Source of the DNA: Schistocerca nitens
Lineage: Eukaryota; Arthropoda; Insecta; Orthoptera; Acrididae
Direction: 5' to 3'
DNA: 64,000 nucleotides
NCBI RefSeq assembly: GCF_023898315.1
Contig: NC_064621.1
Span: 535,515,383 to 535,579,382, forward strand
The translations under genes were made by a program, and so were the position numbers. Below are positions 32,925 through 44,609 of this stretch, piece after piece. Below the pieces are notes generated by a model that worked only from the letters and a program-made list of their open reading frames with translations, did no database searches and was not told the DNA's origin. How positions within the stretch are numbered: the stretch's first letter is position 1; each line of letters begins with the position of its first letter.

Positions 32925-34079
32925 AGTCCCATACTTAGGGAATGAGCGTAGGAGAGCAGACGCAGAAAGCCTGCACCGCCGTTCTAGGAAATGATGAAGT
33001 GGAGGTGGTTTGCCATTGCTTTCCTTTGACCTGTTACGAAGCGTGAAGCGTGTACCTCTGTCGTGTGGATGACTATGACGGCTGCTTGTGCAGTGTAACG
33101 CTGGGTTTGCGTTGCTATGGACGAAGGCAAAGGAGAGCCTAATTTCCTCGAACATAACCTAGGAGGCAGCCGAACTTATCGTCCATATCCAACGAATACT
33201 CAAGTGTTGCGCAATAGTATTGATCGTCAGGGAGAGGTATTGATCGTTTGCGCAATATATTGATGAGTACTGCGGACCTTTCAATATTGACGCTACATCA
33301 AGAAATAACGGCGAAAAAGATACACTTGTTGAAGAGCTTTCAGGGGAGTAGTATGATAGTTTATTGAGTAATTAGCTGTAGAAACGCTTGACAAAATTCT
33401 TGATGTGCAGAGAAATAACAGTGGAGCTGCCTACTTGCTCATTTTAGAAGTTTAAATTATTTATTTGCAGAAATACAAAACAGCACTACCTGCCGATCCT
33501 CTAAATTAACGTATCTGACTTTTTAAAGTTTGCAGATCGCTTCCAGCCATCTGGGAAACGAAATGAGCCGTACCTTTTCTGTGTACATAAGGCGTAACGA
33601 GATTCATCAGTTAGTTGAGAGATTCCCCGTTCATAATTAAAACACTCCGATAGCCATATGGGTCTAGTACGAGTTCTCTTCGCTCGTTAGTATGGCCGTG
33701 TGTGGAACGCCTTCCAAGCCACCTTCCGCCCATCGACAGTTACTCTTACTTATCTTTGCGCAAGACTCAGGTAACGACTGCAGTCGCAATACATGCAAGT
33801 TCTACATCATCGAGCGCCGATATGTTCGCTACGACCGTAGAGTAGTAACTGACTCGTCTCGGGCAAAAACATTGCGCAAAATAATTGTCCCGTTCTTGGC
33901 CTTGGCTATTTATTGACACAATATTACTGCGCAGTAAATATAGAGCGTATGAGGGCCCGTTAAGACTCGTGATCAACAAGAATTTCGAGCCACCACCTCT
34001 CCTCCCGTCACCGGCAAAATACTGGTAACGAAAATTTTCCGCCACCAGGGTTCCAACCGACATACGTCCGAGTCGCACG
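32925..34079. other. No gene recognised
   Basis: Includes an unassigned repeat-like piece at 32940-33160 and a 74-codon frame at 33692-33916 without recognisable motif. Nothing else can be named. Confidence 0.4.
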
Positions 34080-34400
34080 TCACCGCTCAGGCGCGCGCGA
34101 GCGGCGTAGGCTGCGGAGGCGGGTAGAGATCATACGAAGGTCCATAAATCAAGTGCAGCACAGAACAGGGGGCGGCAGCGGTCTCCGGTAGGAACGGCCC
34201 GAAAATGTTGCCGGCTAACGGCCGTGGCAGCGTCACAGAAAAGCCTGCCAGCAGCAAAGCCGCTTTGCTGTGCAGCCATCTCGCCGCGCCGCCGCCCCCT
34301 AAGCTGTGACGGGGGAGGGTGCCGCTGGAGGGGGTGGCCGTGGGGGGAGACTGGGACAAATGCGACGGTGGCTCTAATGGGGCGACAGAGTACAGAGAGG
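34080..34400. promoter_or_regulatory. GC/CpG-rich patch, possible regulatory element
   Basis: GC-rich with many CpG, no repeat match in the window, and mirrored open frames on both strands. A CATAAATCAAG word lies near 34143. The role is unknown. Confidence 0.3.
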
Positions 34401-34523
34401 ACGAGTCACACTCTACTTTTCTTATACAAGGCTACTCCTGAATGTTGATTGTACGTACAAGACATCATCTATCTGAGGCGACAGGAAATTATCAACATGA
34501 GCAGGCACTGTACGTTGTTAATA

Positions 34524-35859
34524 CACTACTGGCCATTAAAATTGCTACACCAAGAAGAAATACGGATGATAAACGGGTATTCATTGGACAAATATATTAT
34601 ACTAGAACTGACATGTGATTACATTTTCACGCAATTTGGGTGCATAGATCCTGAGAAATCAGTACCCAGAACAACCACCTCTGGCCGTAATAACCGCCTT
34701 CATACGCCTGGTCATTGAGTCAAACAGAGCGTGGATGGCGTGTACAGGTACAGCTCCCATTCAGCTTCAACACGATACCACAGTTCATCAAGAGTAGTGA
34801 CTGGCGTATTGTGACCAGCCAGTTGCTCGGCCAACATTGACCAGACGTTTTCAATTAGTGAGAGATCCGGAGAATGTGCTGGTCAGGGCAGCTGAAATGT
34901 AGGGTTTCGCAGGGATCGAATGAAGGGTAGAGCCACGGGTCGCAACACATCTGAAATGTAACGTCCACTGTTCAAAGTAACGTCAATGCGAACAAGAGGT
35001 GACCGAGGCGTGTAACCAATGGCACCCCATACCATCACGCCGGGTGATACGCCAGTATGGCGATGACGAATACTCGCTTCCAATGTGCGTTCACCGCGAT
35101 GTCGCCAAACACGGATGCGACCATCATGATGCTGTAAACAGAACCTGGATTCATCGGAAAAAATGACGTTTTGTCATGCGTGCATCCAGGTTCGTCGCTG
35201 AGTACACCATCGCAGGTGCTCCTGTCTGTGATGCAGCGTCAAGGGTAACCACAGCCATGGTCTCCGAGCTGATAGTCCATGCTGCTGCAAACGTCGTCGA
35301 ACTGTTCGTCAGATGGTTATTGTCTTGCAAACGTCCCCATCTGTTGACTCAGGGATCGAGACGTGGCTGCACGATCCGTTACAGCCATACGGATAAGATG
35401 CCAGTCATCTCGACTGCTAGTGATACGAGTCCGTTGGGATCGACCACGGCGTTCCGTATTACCCCCCTGAACCCACAGATTCCATATTTTGCTAACAGTC
35501 ATTGGATCTCGACCAGCGCTAGCAGCAATGTCGCGATACGATAAATCGCAATCCCGATAGGCTACAATCCGACCTTTATCAAAGTTGCAAACGTGATGGT
35601 ACGCATTTCTCCTCCTTACGCGAGGCATCACAACAACGTTTCGCCAGGCAACGCCGGTCAACTGCTGTTTGTGTATGAGAAATCGGTTGGAAACTTTCCT
35701 CATGTCAGCACGTTGTAGGTGTCGCCACCGGCGCCACCCTTGTGTGAATGCTCTGAAAAGCTAATCATTTGCATATCACAGCATCTTCTTCCTGTCGGTT
35801 AAATTTCGCGTCTGTAGCACGTCATCTTCGTGGTGTAGCAATTTTAGTGGCCAGTAGTG
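34524..35859 (-). mobile_element. Tc1-A transposon copy 4, internally deleted
   Basis: TA-flanked, 1336 bp, with CACTACTGGCCATTAAAATT at left and ATTTTAGTGGCCAGTAGTG at right. It is about 70 bp shorter than the full copies because of a deletion at about 34892. Confidence 0.93.
34630..35640 (-). pseudogene. Tc1-A transposase, region of second catalytic Asp deleted
   Basis: Minus strand. The N-terminal frame has the start MPRVRRRNAYHHV near 35630, YRDIAASAGRD and VSKIWNLWVQGG. The catalytic part retains PGVMVWGAIGYT and IDVTLNSGRYISDVLRP. At 34892 (GGTCAGGGCAG joined to CTGAAATGTAGGG) about 70 bases are missing compared with copy 3. The QQDNARPH motif (second Asp) and the following segment are therefore gone. 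The sequence to the left still holds the region before SPDLSPIE. Frame damage occurs elsewhere. Inactive. Confidence 0.88.
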
Positions 35860-35861
35860 TA

Positions 35862-36232
35862 CATGAGAGATCCCTATGGTCGCTCTCCCCCGAATAGTAT
35901 TTTCTGGTGATGAGAACAAGTAGGCAGTTTGATCATTGAACAGTAAATGTTCCAGTGGACGTTTGGGGCTTGCAAGCGATGTGCAGCTATTAGGTAAAGG
36001 AACATCTCGAAGCACTTACCGGGGACAGGGTGTTGGTCCCAAGAATTTCGCGCACCAGTGTGCAGACAATGCTTTCGGCTGAAGAGACGGAAAAACTGTC
36101 TACCTGGATCTACCTGTTAGGCGCAGCAGGGGCAGAGGCAGGGATGCAAGAAAAATTTAGATCACCTGGTGAAAGTGTTTCGACAGTGTCGTAAATGACC
36201 TTTATGAACAGGTATGGCAGCCATAAAAGTTG
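35862..36232. other. No gene recognised
   Basis: Unassigned DNA between a Tc1-A copy and a SINE. Confidence 0.45.
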
Positions 36233-36243
36233 CCGTGTTTGAT

Positions 36244-36479
36244 AAATGGAAATGAGTGTATGGCGTCGTTGGCCAGGAGGCCCCTATTTGGGGAAGTTCG
36301 GCCGCCAAGTGCAAGTCTCATTTCATTCGACGCCACATTGGGCGACTTGCTCGCCGGTGATGAGGATGAAATGATGATAAGGACAACACAACACACAGTC
36401 CACGAGCGGAGAAAATCTCCAACCCGGCCGGGAACTGAACCCGGGCGAGCACGTTACCACCCAGCTAAGCAGGCGGACG
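36244..36479 (-). mobile_element. tRNA-derived SINE of a second family (SINE-M)
   Basis: Reading the minus strand from 36479: CTGCTTAGCTGGGTGGTAAC (A box), CCCGGGTTCAGTTCCCGGCC (B box), GGGTTGGAGATTTTCTCCGC, a TCATCATTTCATCCTCATCA block, and an end GCCATACACTCATTTCCAT. The target duplication CCGTGTTTGAT lies at 36233-36243 and 36480-36490. It differs from SINE-L in body and head. A related fragment lies at 41836-41960. Confidence 0.87.
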
Positions 36480-36490
36480 CCGTGTTTGAT

Positions 36491-36697
36491 GTTCTCCGTG
36501 GACTGGATGCTATTGAGGGAGCTGTCAGTTGGTATCTTTCCCTCAGCCTGGTGAGTCTTTTGGGAATCCTCAGACCTTGGAAAGAATTGTAGAATGAAAT
36601 GCAACATTTATGGCGGCTCTGAAATGGTGTCTTAGCTTGGCTGAGGCCCCTATCTGGACACGCTGTGATGTTCAGCCCATCCAAATAAATATGTTGT
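36491..36697. other. No gene recognised
   Basis: Short unassigned interval. Confidence 0.4.
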
Positions 36698-36713
36698 TCA
36701 CTTTAGGGCTAAA

Positions 36714-36812
36714 TGGCTCTGAGCTCTATTGGACTTAGAACTAGAACTGCGACCGTAGCGGTGCACGGTTCCCGACTGTAGAGCCTAGAACCGTTGGGCC
36801 ACCCCGGCCGGC
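36714..36812 (-). mobile_element. SINE-L copy with internal deletion
   Basis: A 99 bp element: body end TGGCTCTGAGCTCTATTGGA at left, joined at about 36739 to TAGAACTAGAACTGCGACCG and then the tRNA head (TAGAACCGTTGGGCCACC). Roughly 95 bases of the middle are missing relative to the other copies. The 16-base target duplication TCACTTTAGGGCTAAA (36698-36713 and 36813-36828) is perfect. Confidence 0.88.
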
Positions 36813-36959
36813 TCACTTTAGGGCTAAACGGAAATTTGGTGAATAGGGTCGATAAGAAACCAATTCAAAACCCAATTCATCCACTTTTGCCATCGTTATA
36901 GCTGATGTATGGGATGGTGCATTACCCTGGTCAAAGGGCACTTTTTTGTGTCCCGACCT

Positions 36960-37480
36960 TGATCTTTATTCAACCAACTCAAGCTTCAGACGAGCCAACA
37001 AAGAAACGTAAAGCGGTCCAGTTCTGATTTTGCCTTTTTCCTAGTAATCTGAGGATTATTCCTTGGGAATCCCAAAAAATTGGCCGTCACCTTACCAGCT
37101 GACAAAATGGTCTTTGCCTTCTTCGGTGCACTTTCACCAGCCTTTGTCCATTGTCTTGATTTCCGTTTCGACTCTGATGTGTAATGGTTGCTCCAGATCT
37201 CATCAACAATCACGAAATGGCGCAAAAGGTCTTGCGGACTGCTATTAAACATTGCCAGACACTGTGCTGATATGTGCCGGATGCACTTTTGGTCGACTGT
37301 GAGCATTCGCGGCATCCACCCTGCACACAGCTTCTTCATAGCCAATTCTTCGAGCAAGATATTATGTACTCGCTCAGTTGAGGTGTCTACAGTCTCAGAA
37401 ACCTCACGAATTTATTCGGTGGCCTTGCATTACCTTATCACGGATTTTGTCAATGGTTTCAAGTGTCAAATTCAGGGCGT
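36960..37480 (-). pseudogene. Mariner transposase relic
   Basis: Minus-strand frame 37357-36986 reads MLEELAMKKLCAGWMPRMLT, VDQKCIRHISAQCLAMFNSS, VIVDEIWSNHYTSESKRKS (the VTVDETWIHHY first-Asp motif, Asp kept), and GESAPKKAKTILSAGKVTA. After this the frame is disturbed. The DNA-binding part continues to the right near 37400-37480 with degraded frames. The second and third catalytic residues are not found, so only the middle of the protein survives. Confidence 0.82.
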
Positions 37481-38002
37481 TTAATGCGACAAGTGCAGTT
37501 CAACCCCTAGACTAGTTTGAGCCATTACATTTCGGCGAAGAGGAACCGCATGCCAACCCGAACATCTATGGGATTCTGAACTGACTACCGTCCACTTTTT
37601 ACTTTCGTTCAGAGGTAGACGCAAGACAAATATTTACTTGCATGTCTGGATGAACAGACGTTGTTTATGATAAACAGCTGATTGAAATTACTTGGAAATA
37701 AATTCGTCGAATGCGAATAACTTAGCTTCAACTGTGTTAAGTGTAGATGTACTGCCTGTTCGTGACACATGAAAATTACGTTTGTCGTCGACAGTATCTC
37801 TTCATCAGACACGCAAATAAATTTTATATGCGGAGGCGGGCGAAAGACGATAACACCATCGCTGTCGATTTCTCATAGTCTCATTCTCACTGGTGCTGGA
37901 ATACAGAGTACAGCTGCGAGCGTTGGTGATGAACGTAGGAGAATGTGGTGTAGGGATGTCGACAGCGTGACATGTGAAAGTTTGGATCAGTCCGCGAGGC
38001 GT
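37481..38002. other. No gene recognised
   Basis: Unassigned DNA leading into a tRNA-headed repeat. Confidence 0.4.
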
Positions 38003-38160
38003 ACGCGGATAGCCTAATGATTAAGGCGAGCGCTCACGGTAAGCGGGAAATCCATGATCGCGTCCCGGTCCGGCACAAATTTTCGTGTCTCTCCATAGGT
38101 AGTATAATACCTAACCCAGCTGGAGCCAAGTTATTCGCGTTCAGCGAATTTATTTCATAT
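38003..38160 (+). mobile_element. tRNA-headed repeat (third type)
   Basis: An A box-like GATAGCCTAATGATTAAGGC and a B box-like GATCGCGTCCCGGTCC are separated by about 40 bases. GGCACAAATTTTCGTGTCTC and a short body follow. No target duplication found. A working tRNA gene is unlikely because of the body and damaged stems. Confidence 0.55.
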
Positions 38161-38719
38161 ATCTTCAGAAAAGACTTCCTAACACTTAAGCGGATATTCG
38201 ATGTTGTGAGATTTCTCTTTTTCAGAAATGCAGAGTACATAAAATTTCGGAAATCTTAGTAATTTTAAGTCTTTATAATACTCTTACAGCTGTCTACAGT
38301 TACTTTATTGGGCAGTCTAGCAACACACATATGCTATTTTTATAGAAGGTAAATGTTTTTAATTTCTAGAAAGGAAAAAGAACGTAATTTTTGAATCATT
38401 TTCGCACTAATATTCCGTTTCCCCCTTCTGAAGCGTTGTACTCACCCGATGATTCTCAGAAAATCCTATCGCGGCTGCTGAACGGATCTTTGACGGCAAG
38501 TGATGTGCCTTCAAGACTCTGTTTCTTCTATTGTCGTTGGAACTCAGTCACTTTGGCACTCGGAAATGTGCCAAGGAAAATGGTGCTGCCGTGTAGAGAC
38601 GACGCGCAAAGAGTCGTTCTTTTCGAGGTGCAGTCAGACGCACACGTCGACAACGTGAAACATGGGCAGGCGGCGCAGCTCGTGCATGATGCATGCTCGG
38701 CTGACGGCTGCCGCCATTA
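38161..38719. other. No gene recognised
   Basis: The 110-codon frame at 38391-38723 has no recognisable domain. It is AT-rich then GC-richer; I do not call it a gene. Confidence 0.35.
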
Positions 38720-38935
38720 CTGAATATTTCAGCCGGTAGGGACACACTCAGCGGCGGCGGCAATAAGAGCTGGAGCTGGGGCAGTCGCCGGCTAGCGCGG
38801 ACTGCCGCCTGCGGGTTGCGTCTCTATCAGGGGCGCTGCGCGGCGCGGCGCGAAGCCAGCCAGGTTCCGCGATGACGCGCGCTGCGCCAGTGCACACGCC
38901 GCTACACGTGGGTGGCGGGGGGGGGGGGGGGGGGA
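38720..38935. promoter_or_regulatory. GC/CpG-rich patch ending in a G-run
   Basis: High CpG, no repeat match, no coding motif. It ends in a G-run of about 25 bases (38910-38934). The regulatory role is only a suggestion. Confidence 0.3.
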
Positions 38936-39820
38936 GCTGGAAAGTGAAGGAATTGGGCAGCGTGTCACCATGAAGCAGCAGCCCGGTATTTATCAAATCT
39001 GTCAAAGTTTGTCGAGATATTCGTCACGTAACGCGCATTATGTTATTAAGCTTTCATTCGACGTCTGTTATAAACTTCAACAGAGTCCGTAAAGGGTACA
39101 GTGGGCGATGCGCAGTGACTAGTTTTCGTCCAGAGCGCTGGGCGACCTCATTCGTTTGTTCTGAAGGGGAGGCCTATAAGCGTCTGCCAATGTTTGGCCG
39201 ATCGGCGATGACAGAATCGAAGCGCACGCCCTGAAATCTTTCTAAAAAGATTTTACAGAAATTGTTCGGTAAAAAAATTCAGTTTTGCTTTACTTGTAGC
39301 TTTATATGTCACGTTCGTTAATGGTCACACTTATTGTGACGTTTACGTGGACGCAAGACACCGAGTGAAATTCGAAAAAGTTTGGAATGAAAAACAGAGG
39401 TCACTATGGTTTTACGTTTGGTGCATATTATATAATGCGTTACTGCCTACGAAATTTAGCTAACATACTGAATTTTTCTTTAGACTTTGGTGAAGGACTC
39501 TATCTGTCACCAATCTCTAGAAAACTGATCTGACGTAGCGCACTCGTTTGCGATCGCACCGTCCCAGTGATAAAGCCAGAGTGAAATGTCCACAACATTC
39601 GTTATATTTCATAAATGGTTTGCGATATCAACTGAGATTTTGGTATGTGATAGCACACAAAGAGGAGAGTATTTTGCCTTACGGTTATAACGTAACACTT
39701 CATTATCTACCGTGTTATCCCATTAACTACAGCGTTTTACGATGAACGTATGTAATTTTTAAGGGCCATCGATGGCTAGTTAAATGAGAAATGCTATGGG
39801 TTTTGGAACAACATAAGTAG
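38936..39820. other. No gene recognised
   Basis: Unassigned AT-leaning sequence. Confidence 0.4.
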
Positions 39821-40013
39821 CTGGCCGCTGTGGCCGAGCGGTTCTAGGAGCTTCAGTCCGGAACCGCGCTGCTGCTACGGTCACAGGTTCGAATCCTGCC
39901 TCGGGCATGGATGTGTGTGTGTGATGTCCTTAGGTTAGTTAGGTTTAAGTAGTTCTAAGGCTAGGGGACTGGTGACCTCAGATGTTAAGTCCTATAGTTC
40001 TCAGAGCAATTTT
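39821..40013 (+). mobile_element. tRNA-derived SINE (SINE-L)
   Basis: Head TGTGGCCGAGCGGTTCTAGG, B box AGGTTCGAATCCTGC, standard body. No clear target duplication (only TAAGT-like ends), so the edges are approximate. Confidence 0.88.
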
Positions 40014-40689
40014 TAAGTGAAGTCATTACACGCTTGTTTTGTACCGAGGATGTGCTTTTTCATAAGATGCTGACCTTACTTCTCCTCAATTCCTCATTTA
40101 ATAAACTTAATAAACCACAGTTTCACAATTCTCTCGCAATTGCTTGTGCAAAACTTGTTAGTGAAGTGAGACTCTGTAAACTCCTCTGAGTGTTGGAAAA
40201 AGAAATTTTAACATTTCAACAAGAGAAATGTGTAGGTTTTGCTCAAAATTCTCCACTCCTGACACTTCCCTTGAAGTTACAAATGGTTAACAAGCGAGGC
40301 GAAAATAAATCGCTGCATTTTCGGCGGAATTCTTGTTAGATACTAACCAAAGCAGACGTTACAGACTTTCTGAATGGGTACCATGCACGTATAGGTGTGA
40401 TGGAGCCCCGCTTAATATTCACAAAAAAATGTGAGTGTAGGCTTCACTTTAGAATGGCACTTCCCTGCAGTGCAGGGCCTTTCCTTTACAGCGCCTGCCC
40501 AGGCCCCCGCCAATACCACTTTCCCCACGTCTAGGCTTTTACCACCCATAGGGGCACTCACTATACGAAGTTATCCACAAGCACTCGAATACACTCTTGT
40601 ATTCATTGTGGCATGGAAGCAAACTGCCTCCGAATCTCATTTTGAGGAATTGTTCACCATACCTGAAACATATGTTTGATCTTCTAATA
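40014..40689. other. No gene recognised
   Basis: The 82-codon frame at 40431-40679 has no recognisable motif. Confidence 0.35.
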
Positions 40690-41330
40690 AAGACTGCTAG
40701 TTGGAGGTTGGAATGAAACTATGCGTCTCCTCAGTGCGTCCCAGATGTGCTCTATGTGTGATGAATCAGGGGATCGAAAAGATAAGTCGAGGTCAGTTCG
40801 TAACATGAACTACGGTATGAGATGTTCCCTTATCCTGCTGAAATATTCCATTTCTTACCGTTATCGTGAATGGCATGATAACAGATTTTGCGATTCTTCC
40901 CGCACACTAAAAAGAACTTAGCCTCCCATCAAAAATTACCAAATCAGCACTGTTGTCATACGTGGTAATTCTTCACAGTATGACTGCAAACTAGGACAAG
41001 TATGGGCTACGAAATTCTCTGCTTCCTGTAACCCTTCAGAAGATCGTGAACGGACACGCTGGCGCTGATCTGACCATCACACAACTCATCGCTGAATGCC
41101 ACAGAATGCGGCTCAGTGTCCCAACTGCTTTGGGCTGCAATTCTTCTGTTGTTTGTGGTATGGTATTAGTGGTAAACGACGCGTCGCAACTCGAGATCTC
41201 AACCCATCTCCCAGTAATCTGTTCGCGATGGTTCGTGGTGAAGCACTGCCTGTAACCTCTGCCAGGATTTCAGCTTTTGCCACCCGTCTATACGTCAAAT
41301 CCTACGTCTGGTGATGTAGTTCTTCTGTCG
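40690..41330 (-). pseudogene. Tc1-type transposase relic
   Basis: On the minus strand, 41298-41113 reads TYRRVAKAEILAEVTGSASP, RTIANRLLGDGLRSRVATRR then LPLIPYHKQQ, a worn version of the Tc1 linker (RTIRNRL-like, ARRP-like). At 40720-40860 the minus strand gives segments consistent with HIEHIWDAL near the Glu motif. There are many frame breaks and the terminal repeats were not located. Weak but repeated likeness. Confidence 0.45.
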
Positions 41331-41835
41331 TGCCTATTCCTCTCGCCAGACTGTGCTGAGTCCATGTCGTCACCATGCATTAAGCAGTCACTGCACTACA
41401 GCCAAATGACTGTGCAACTTAACGGTATGATGCCCCCATATCCTTCTTGCCAATGATTCCACATTTCTCAAATATCGACAGATACTGAGAAATTGCCCAA
41501 GTATGTTCTCTGGGCATCACGTATTGCCATCTCCATCCGCAAATTCCAGTATTCTTAGACATCCGACAGCCATCACGAATTCACACCTTTTTCAACCGTA
41601 GGTATGGCTTTTGACTGTACTGAGAATAAAATCCAATAACTATATAATTTTAATCATCATAGCCCACAGCCCTCGAAATATTACAGTATCAGATGGGCGG
41701 CATTTGCTAAAGGCGTTCATGTTGTAACATTTATCACTTTCGTCAGTGTACCTTCACATGTCTAAATGATTTGGTATGCAAGCACATTAAACATAGTGAG
41801 GCAGCTGTTCATGGCCTTTTGCTTAGCATTAATGA
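41331..41835. other. No gene recognised
   Basis: Unassigned, possibly the remainder of the transposon above. Confidence 0.35.
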
Positions 41836-41960
41836 CTTTCTATAAGAGGCCCCAGGTTAGATTTCTGGTCGGGCTGGGAACTTTTTCCGCTCGGGACTGG
41901 CTGTGTCTCTTGTCCTCATCATCATTTTATCATCGTCGACTCGAAATCCATCAAAGTAGC
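41836..41960 (+). repeat. SINE-M-like fragment
   Basis: AGGTTAGATTTCTGGTCGGG (B box region), then GGGAACTTTTTCCGCTCGGG and TCATCATCATTTTATCATCG match the order of the SINE-M copy at 36244-36479 in the opposite orientation. It is diverged and its head is incomplete. Confidence 0.55.
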
Positions 41961-41992
41961 TTCAAATAAAAAACCTCCCAGCCGCAAATTCC

Positions 41993-42083
41993 ATATGTAT
42001 ATTTAATTTTTCTCGTATACTGATACAATACGTACATTTAATTTTTTACAATATGTACATTTAATTTTTCTCGTGTACTGATA
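41993..42083 (+). repeat. AT-rich minisatellite, about three units
   Basis: Units of roughly 30-34 bases: GTATATTTAATTTTTCTCGT then ATACTGATAC, a shortened GTACATTTAATTTTTTACAA, and GTACATTTAATTTTTCTCGT then GTACTGATAA. Confidence 0.75.
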
Positions 42084-42564
42084 AAGCCAGGGCATAATAT
42101 TGTGTCTGGGACAGCGTATAGTTCAGATACTGATTAGTAGGAAAGAAATTCGTTAGGTAATTCCGCACTGACAGATATGTCAGCTAGCCACGTAGCTAGT
42201 AATTGCCGTTTGCTCGTTCCGATTCTTAACATTACGTGGCCTTCCTAGTACGATTTCCACAGAATGCCTACATTCGGTTATGTTGACGCTTCAGTATGTA
42301 GTCTGAAAATATTGGTTTTTCCGACGAATTTCATCTCCTGAAATCGATCAGTCCATGCAAATGCTCTACAAAACTGAGTCGTGGCTGGGATGTCAGTTGC
42401 TGAGCACACTGGACAACAGATTACCACGTTCAGGAGGCATCAAGCTAATACAGTATTATACGGCCTATAGACTTGATAATCGCCTCAATTTGAAGAGCAA
42501 GGGAGTCCACAAGTTTCTTCAGGTAGGAAATATCCAACTAGGTCACTCATTCGTGACTAGACTA
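42084..42564. other. No gene recognised
   Basis: Unassigned. Confidence 0.4.
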
Positions 42565-43889
42565 CGAGGTGTGGCTAGAAAAAAACCGGACTAGTACTGG
42601 TGAAACAATAAAACGAATGCAATCAGGCTGAAAGTCGCGTGGCCTGTCACGTGACTCTCGCTCCGCCTACTGCTCGAGTTTCATCTGCCTCCTGCACTCA
42701 GTCTGCCCGTGGCGTCTGTTTTAAGTAGTTGACGTTTTGTCTGTGCGTCGGAAAATGTTGAGTGTACAGAAAGAACAGCGTGCTAACATCAAATTCTGTT
42801 TCAAACTAGGAAAATCTGCAAGTGAAACGTTTGTAATGTTACAACAAGTGTACGGCGATGATTGTTTATCGCGAACACAAGTGTTTGAGTGGTTTAAACG
42901 ATTTAAAGATGGCCGCGAAGACACCAGTGATGACACTCGCACTGGCAGACCATTGTCAGCAAAAACTGATGCAAACATTGAAAAAATCGGTAAACTTGTT
43001 CGACAAGATCGCCGTTTAACAATCAGAGCAGTGTCTGAGTTAACAGGAGTTGACAAGGAAAGTGTTAGGCAGATTCTTCATGAAAGTTTCAACATGAACA
43101 AAGTGTGTTCAAAAATGGTTCCAAAGTGTCTCACAATTGAACAGAAGGAACGCCGAAGAATGATTTGTTCTGACATCCTGGAAAACATTGAAAGTGATCC
43201 CACCTTCTTACAAAATGTTATTACTTGCGATGAATCGTGGTTTTTTACTTACGACCCCGAAACTAAACGCCAATCGATGCATTGGAAAGCTCCTGGTTCT
43301 CCACGACAAAAAAAAGCACGAATGTCAAAATCGAAATTCAAGGCAATGATGATTGTTTTTTTTTTTTTGACATCAAAGGGATTGTGCACATTGATTGGGT
43401 ACCAGAGGGACAAACAGTGAATCAGCATTACTACATTAGTGTCCTGGCTACCCTACGTGAGCGAGTACGGAGAAAACGGAACGATTTGTGGAGAAAAAAG
43501 TCATGGATCCTTCACCAAGACAATGCCCCAGCTCACAGTGCGTTGTCAGTGAAGACGTTTTTGGCAAAACACAACATTCCCATCTTAGATCATCCACCCT
43601 ACTCACCTGATTTGGCCCCCTGTGACTTTTTTCTTTTCCCTAAAGTCAAGTCAGCTTTGAAAGAAACTAGATTTGAGACTGTTGAAGCAGTAAAAGAAAA
43701 AGCGACGGAAGTAATGTATGGACTTACCGAAACTGATCTGCAGCATTGCTATGAACAGTGGAAAATTCGTATGGAGCGGTGTAGAGACCGAGGAGGAGAG
43801 TACATTGAAGGAGATAACATGAAATTGTAAATAATTGTAAATAAATGTTTTTTCCAGCATCAGTCCGGTTTTTTTCTAGCCGCACCTCG
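42565..43889 (+). mobile_element. Mariner transposon, full length (1325 bp)
   Basis: TA-flanked. Terminal repeats of 28 bp (CGAGGTGTGGCTAGAAAAAA and the right end TTTTTTCTAGCCGCACCTCG) differ at one base. It encodes one transposase. This is the best preserved transposon in the window, so it is probably a recent arrival. Confidence 0.95.
42755..43830 (+). pseudogene. Mariner transposase (DD34D), single frameshift at a poly-T run
   Basis: I take the ATG at 42755 (MLSVQKEQRANIKFCFKLGK) as the start. N-terminal helix-turn-helix: SASETFVMLQQVYGDDCLSR and TQVFEWFKRFKDGREDTSDD. A second one includes RRLTIRAVSELTGVDKESVR. First catalytic Asp: VITCDESWFFTY near 43225. At 43356-43368 a run of 13 T follows G and the downstream GACATCAAAGG is one frame off. 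The protein continues in the other frame as DIKGIVHIDWVPEGQ, then WILHQDNAPAHSALSVKTF (second Asp) and YSPDLAPCDFFLFPKVKSA (third Asp). There are 34 residues between the second and third Asp. It ends at a stop at 43828. Only the homopolymer disrupts the frame, which could be a true lesion or a sequencing error. Confidence 0.93.
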
Positions 43890-43890
43890 T

Positions 43891-44609
43891 ATGTACACCC
43901 AACAAACTGCTGGGATGTCAATTGGCATGTTTCATCCGCTGTCGCAAATAGTCTCGGTAATTTTATATTGGATTAATTTGTAGATCTTTAGAAAATCAAT
44001 TGAGATGCGTCGTGGTGGATGAGTGTTCGTAAAAGCAGGAACGTGTGTGTACAGCCTTGTGAACATGGCTGATGTCATCTTGGAAGACGGAAGGGTCCAC
44101 AGCACAGCAAAGTCATCATGAAAATACATAAAGAACAACACTTGGCCATCGAGAGTGTTGAAACAAACATCCTGTATTATGTTCACGCTAAAGTTATGGA
44201 CGAAAAACATTCACAAAACATCACAGAACCATTTTCGATATGAACTACACCCTCCGTACACTAAGGGTTAAACGTTTCATTAGGTCACCGTTGTATTCGA
44301 CTCCTCGCAGGATTTGAAACGAGGCAAATGGCGACTTGTGCGACCTCACTACGCTCCACTGTCGCACTTCTAAGCTGTCTGGACCAATGAAAACTTGTAG
44401 TTTTATGTGGCTTGTGGGCAAGGGCCTTTTGCGACATATGGGATTCATAACAGACTATGTATTCGTAACACAAAGATCGATCAGAACCTGGTTGAGACAG
44501 ATATGCATTCACTGACAGGAGCAATTCCTGCTCTATAAATGAGTCTACGATATTGGTAATTATATAGTAACGTGCGGTCAAGGCAGTCAGTTATGAATAA
44601 ACAGAATTA
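43891..44609. other. No gene recognised
   Basis: Unassigned sequence. Confidence 0.4.

Noticed and set aside
40431-40679. 82-codon frame starting MSVGF
   Set aside because: No motif, no splice or promoter evidence; compatible with chance.
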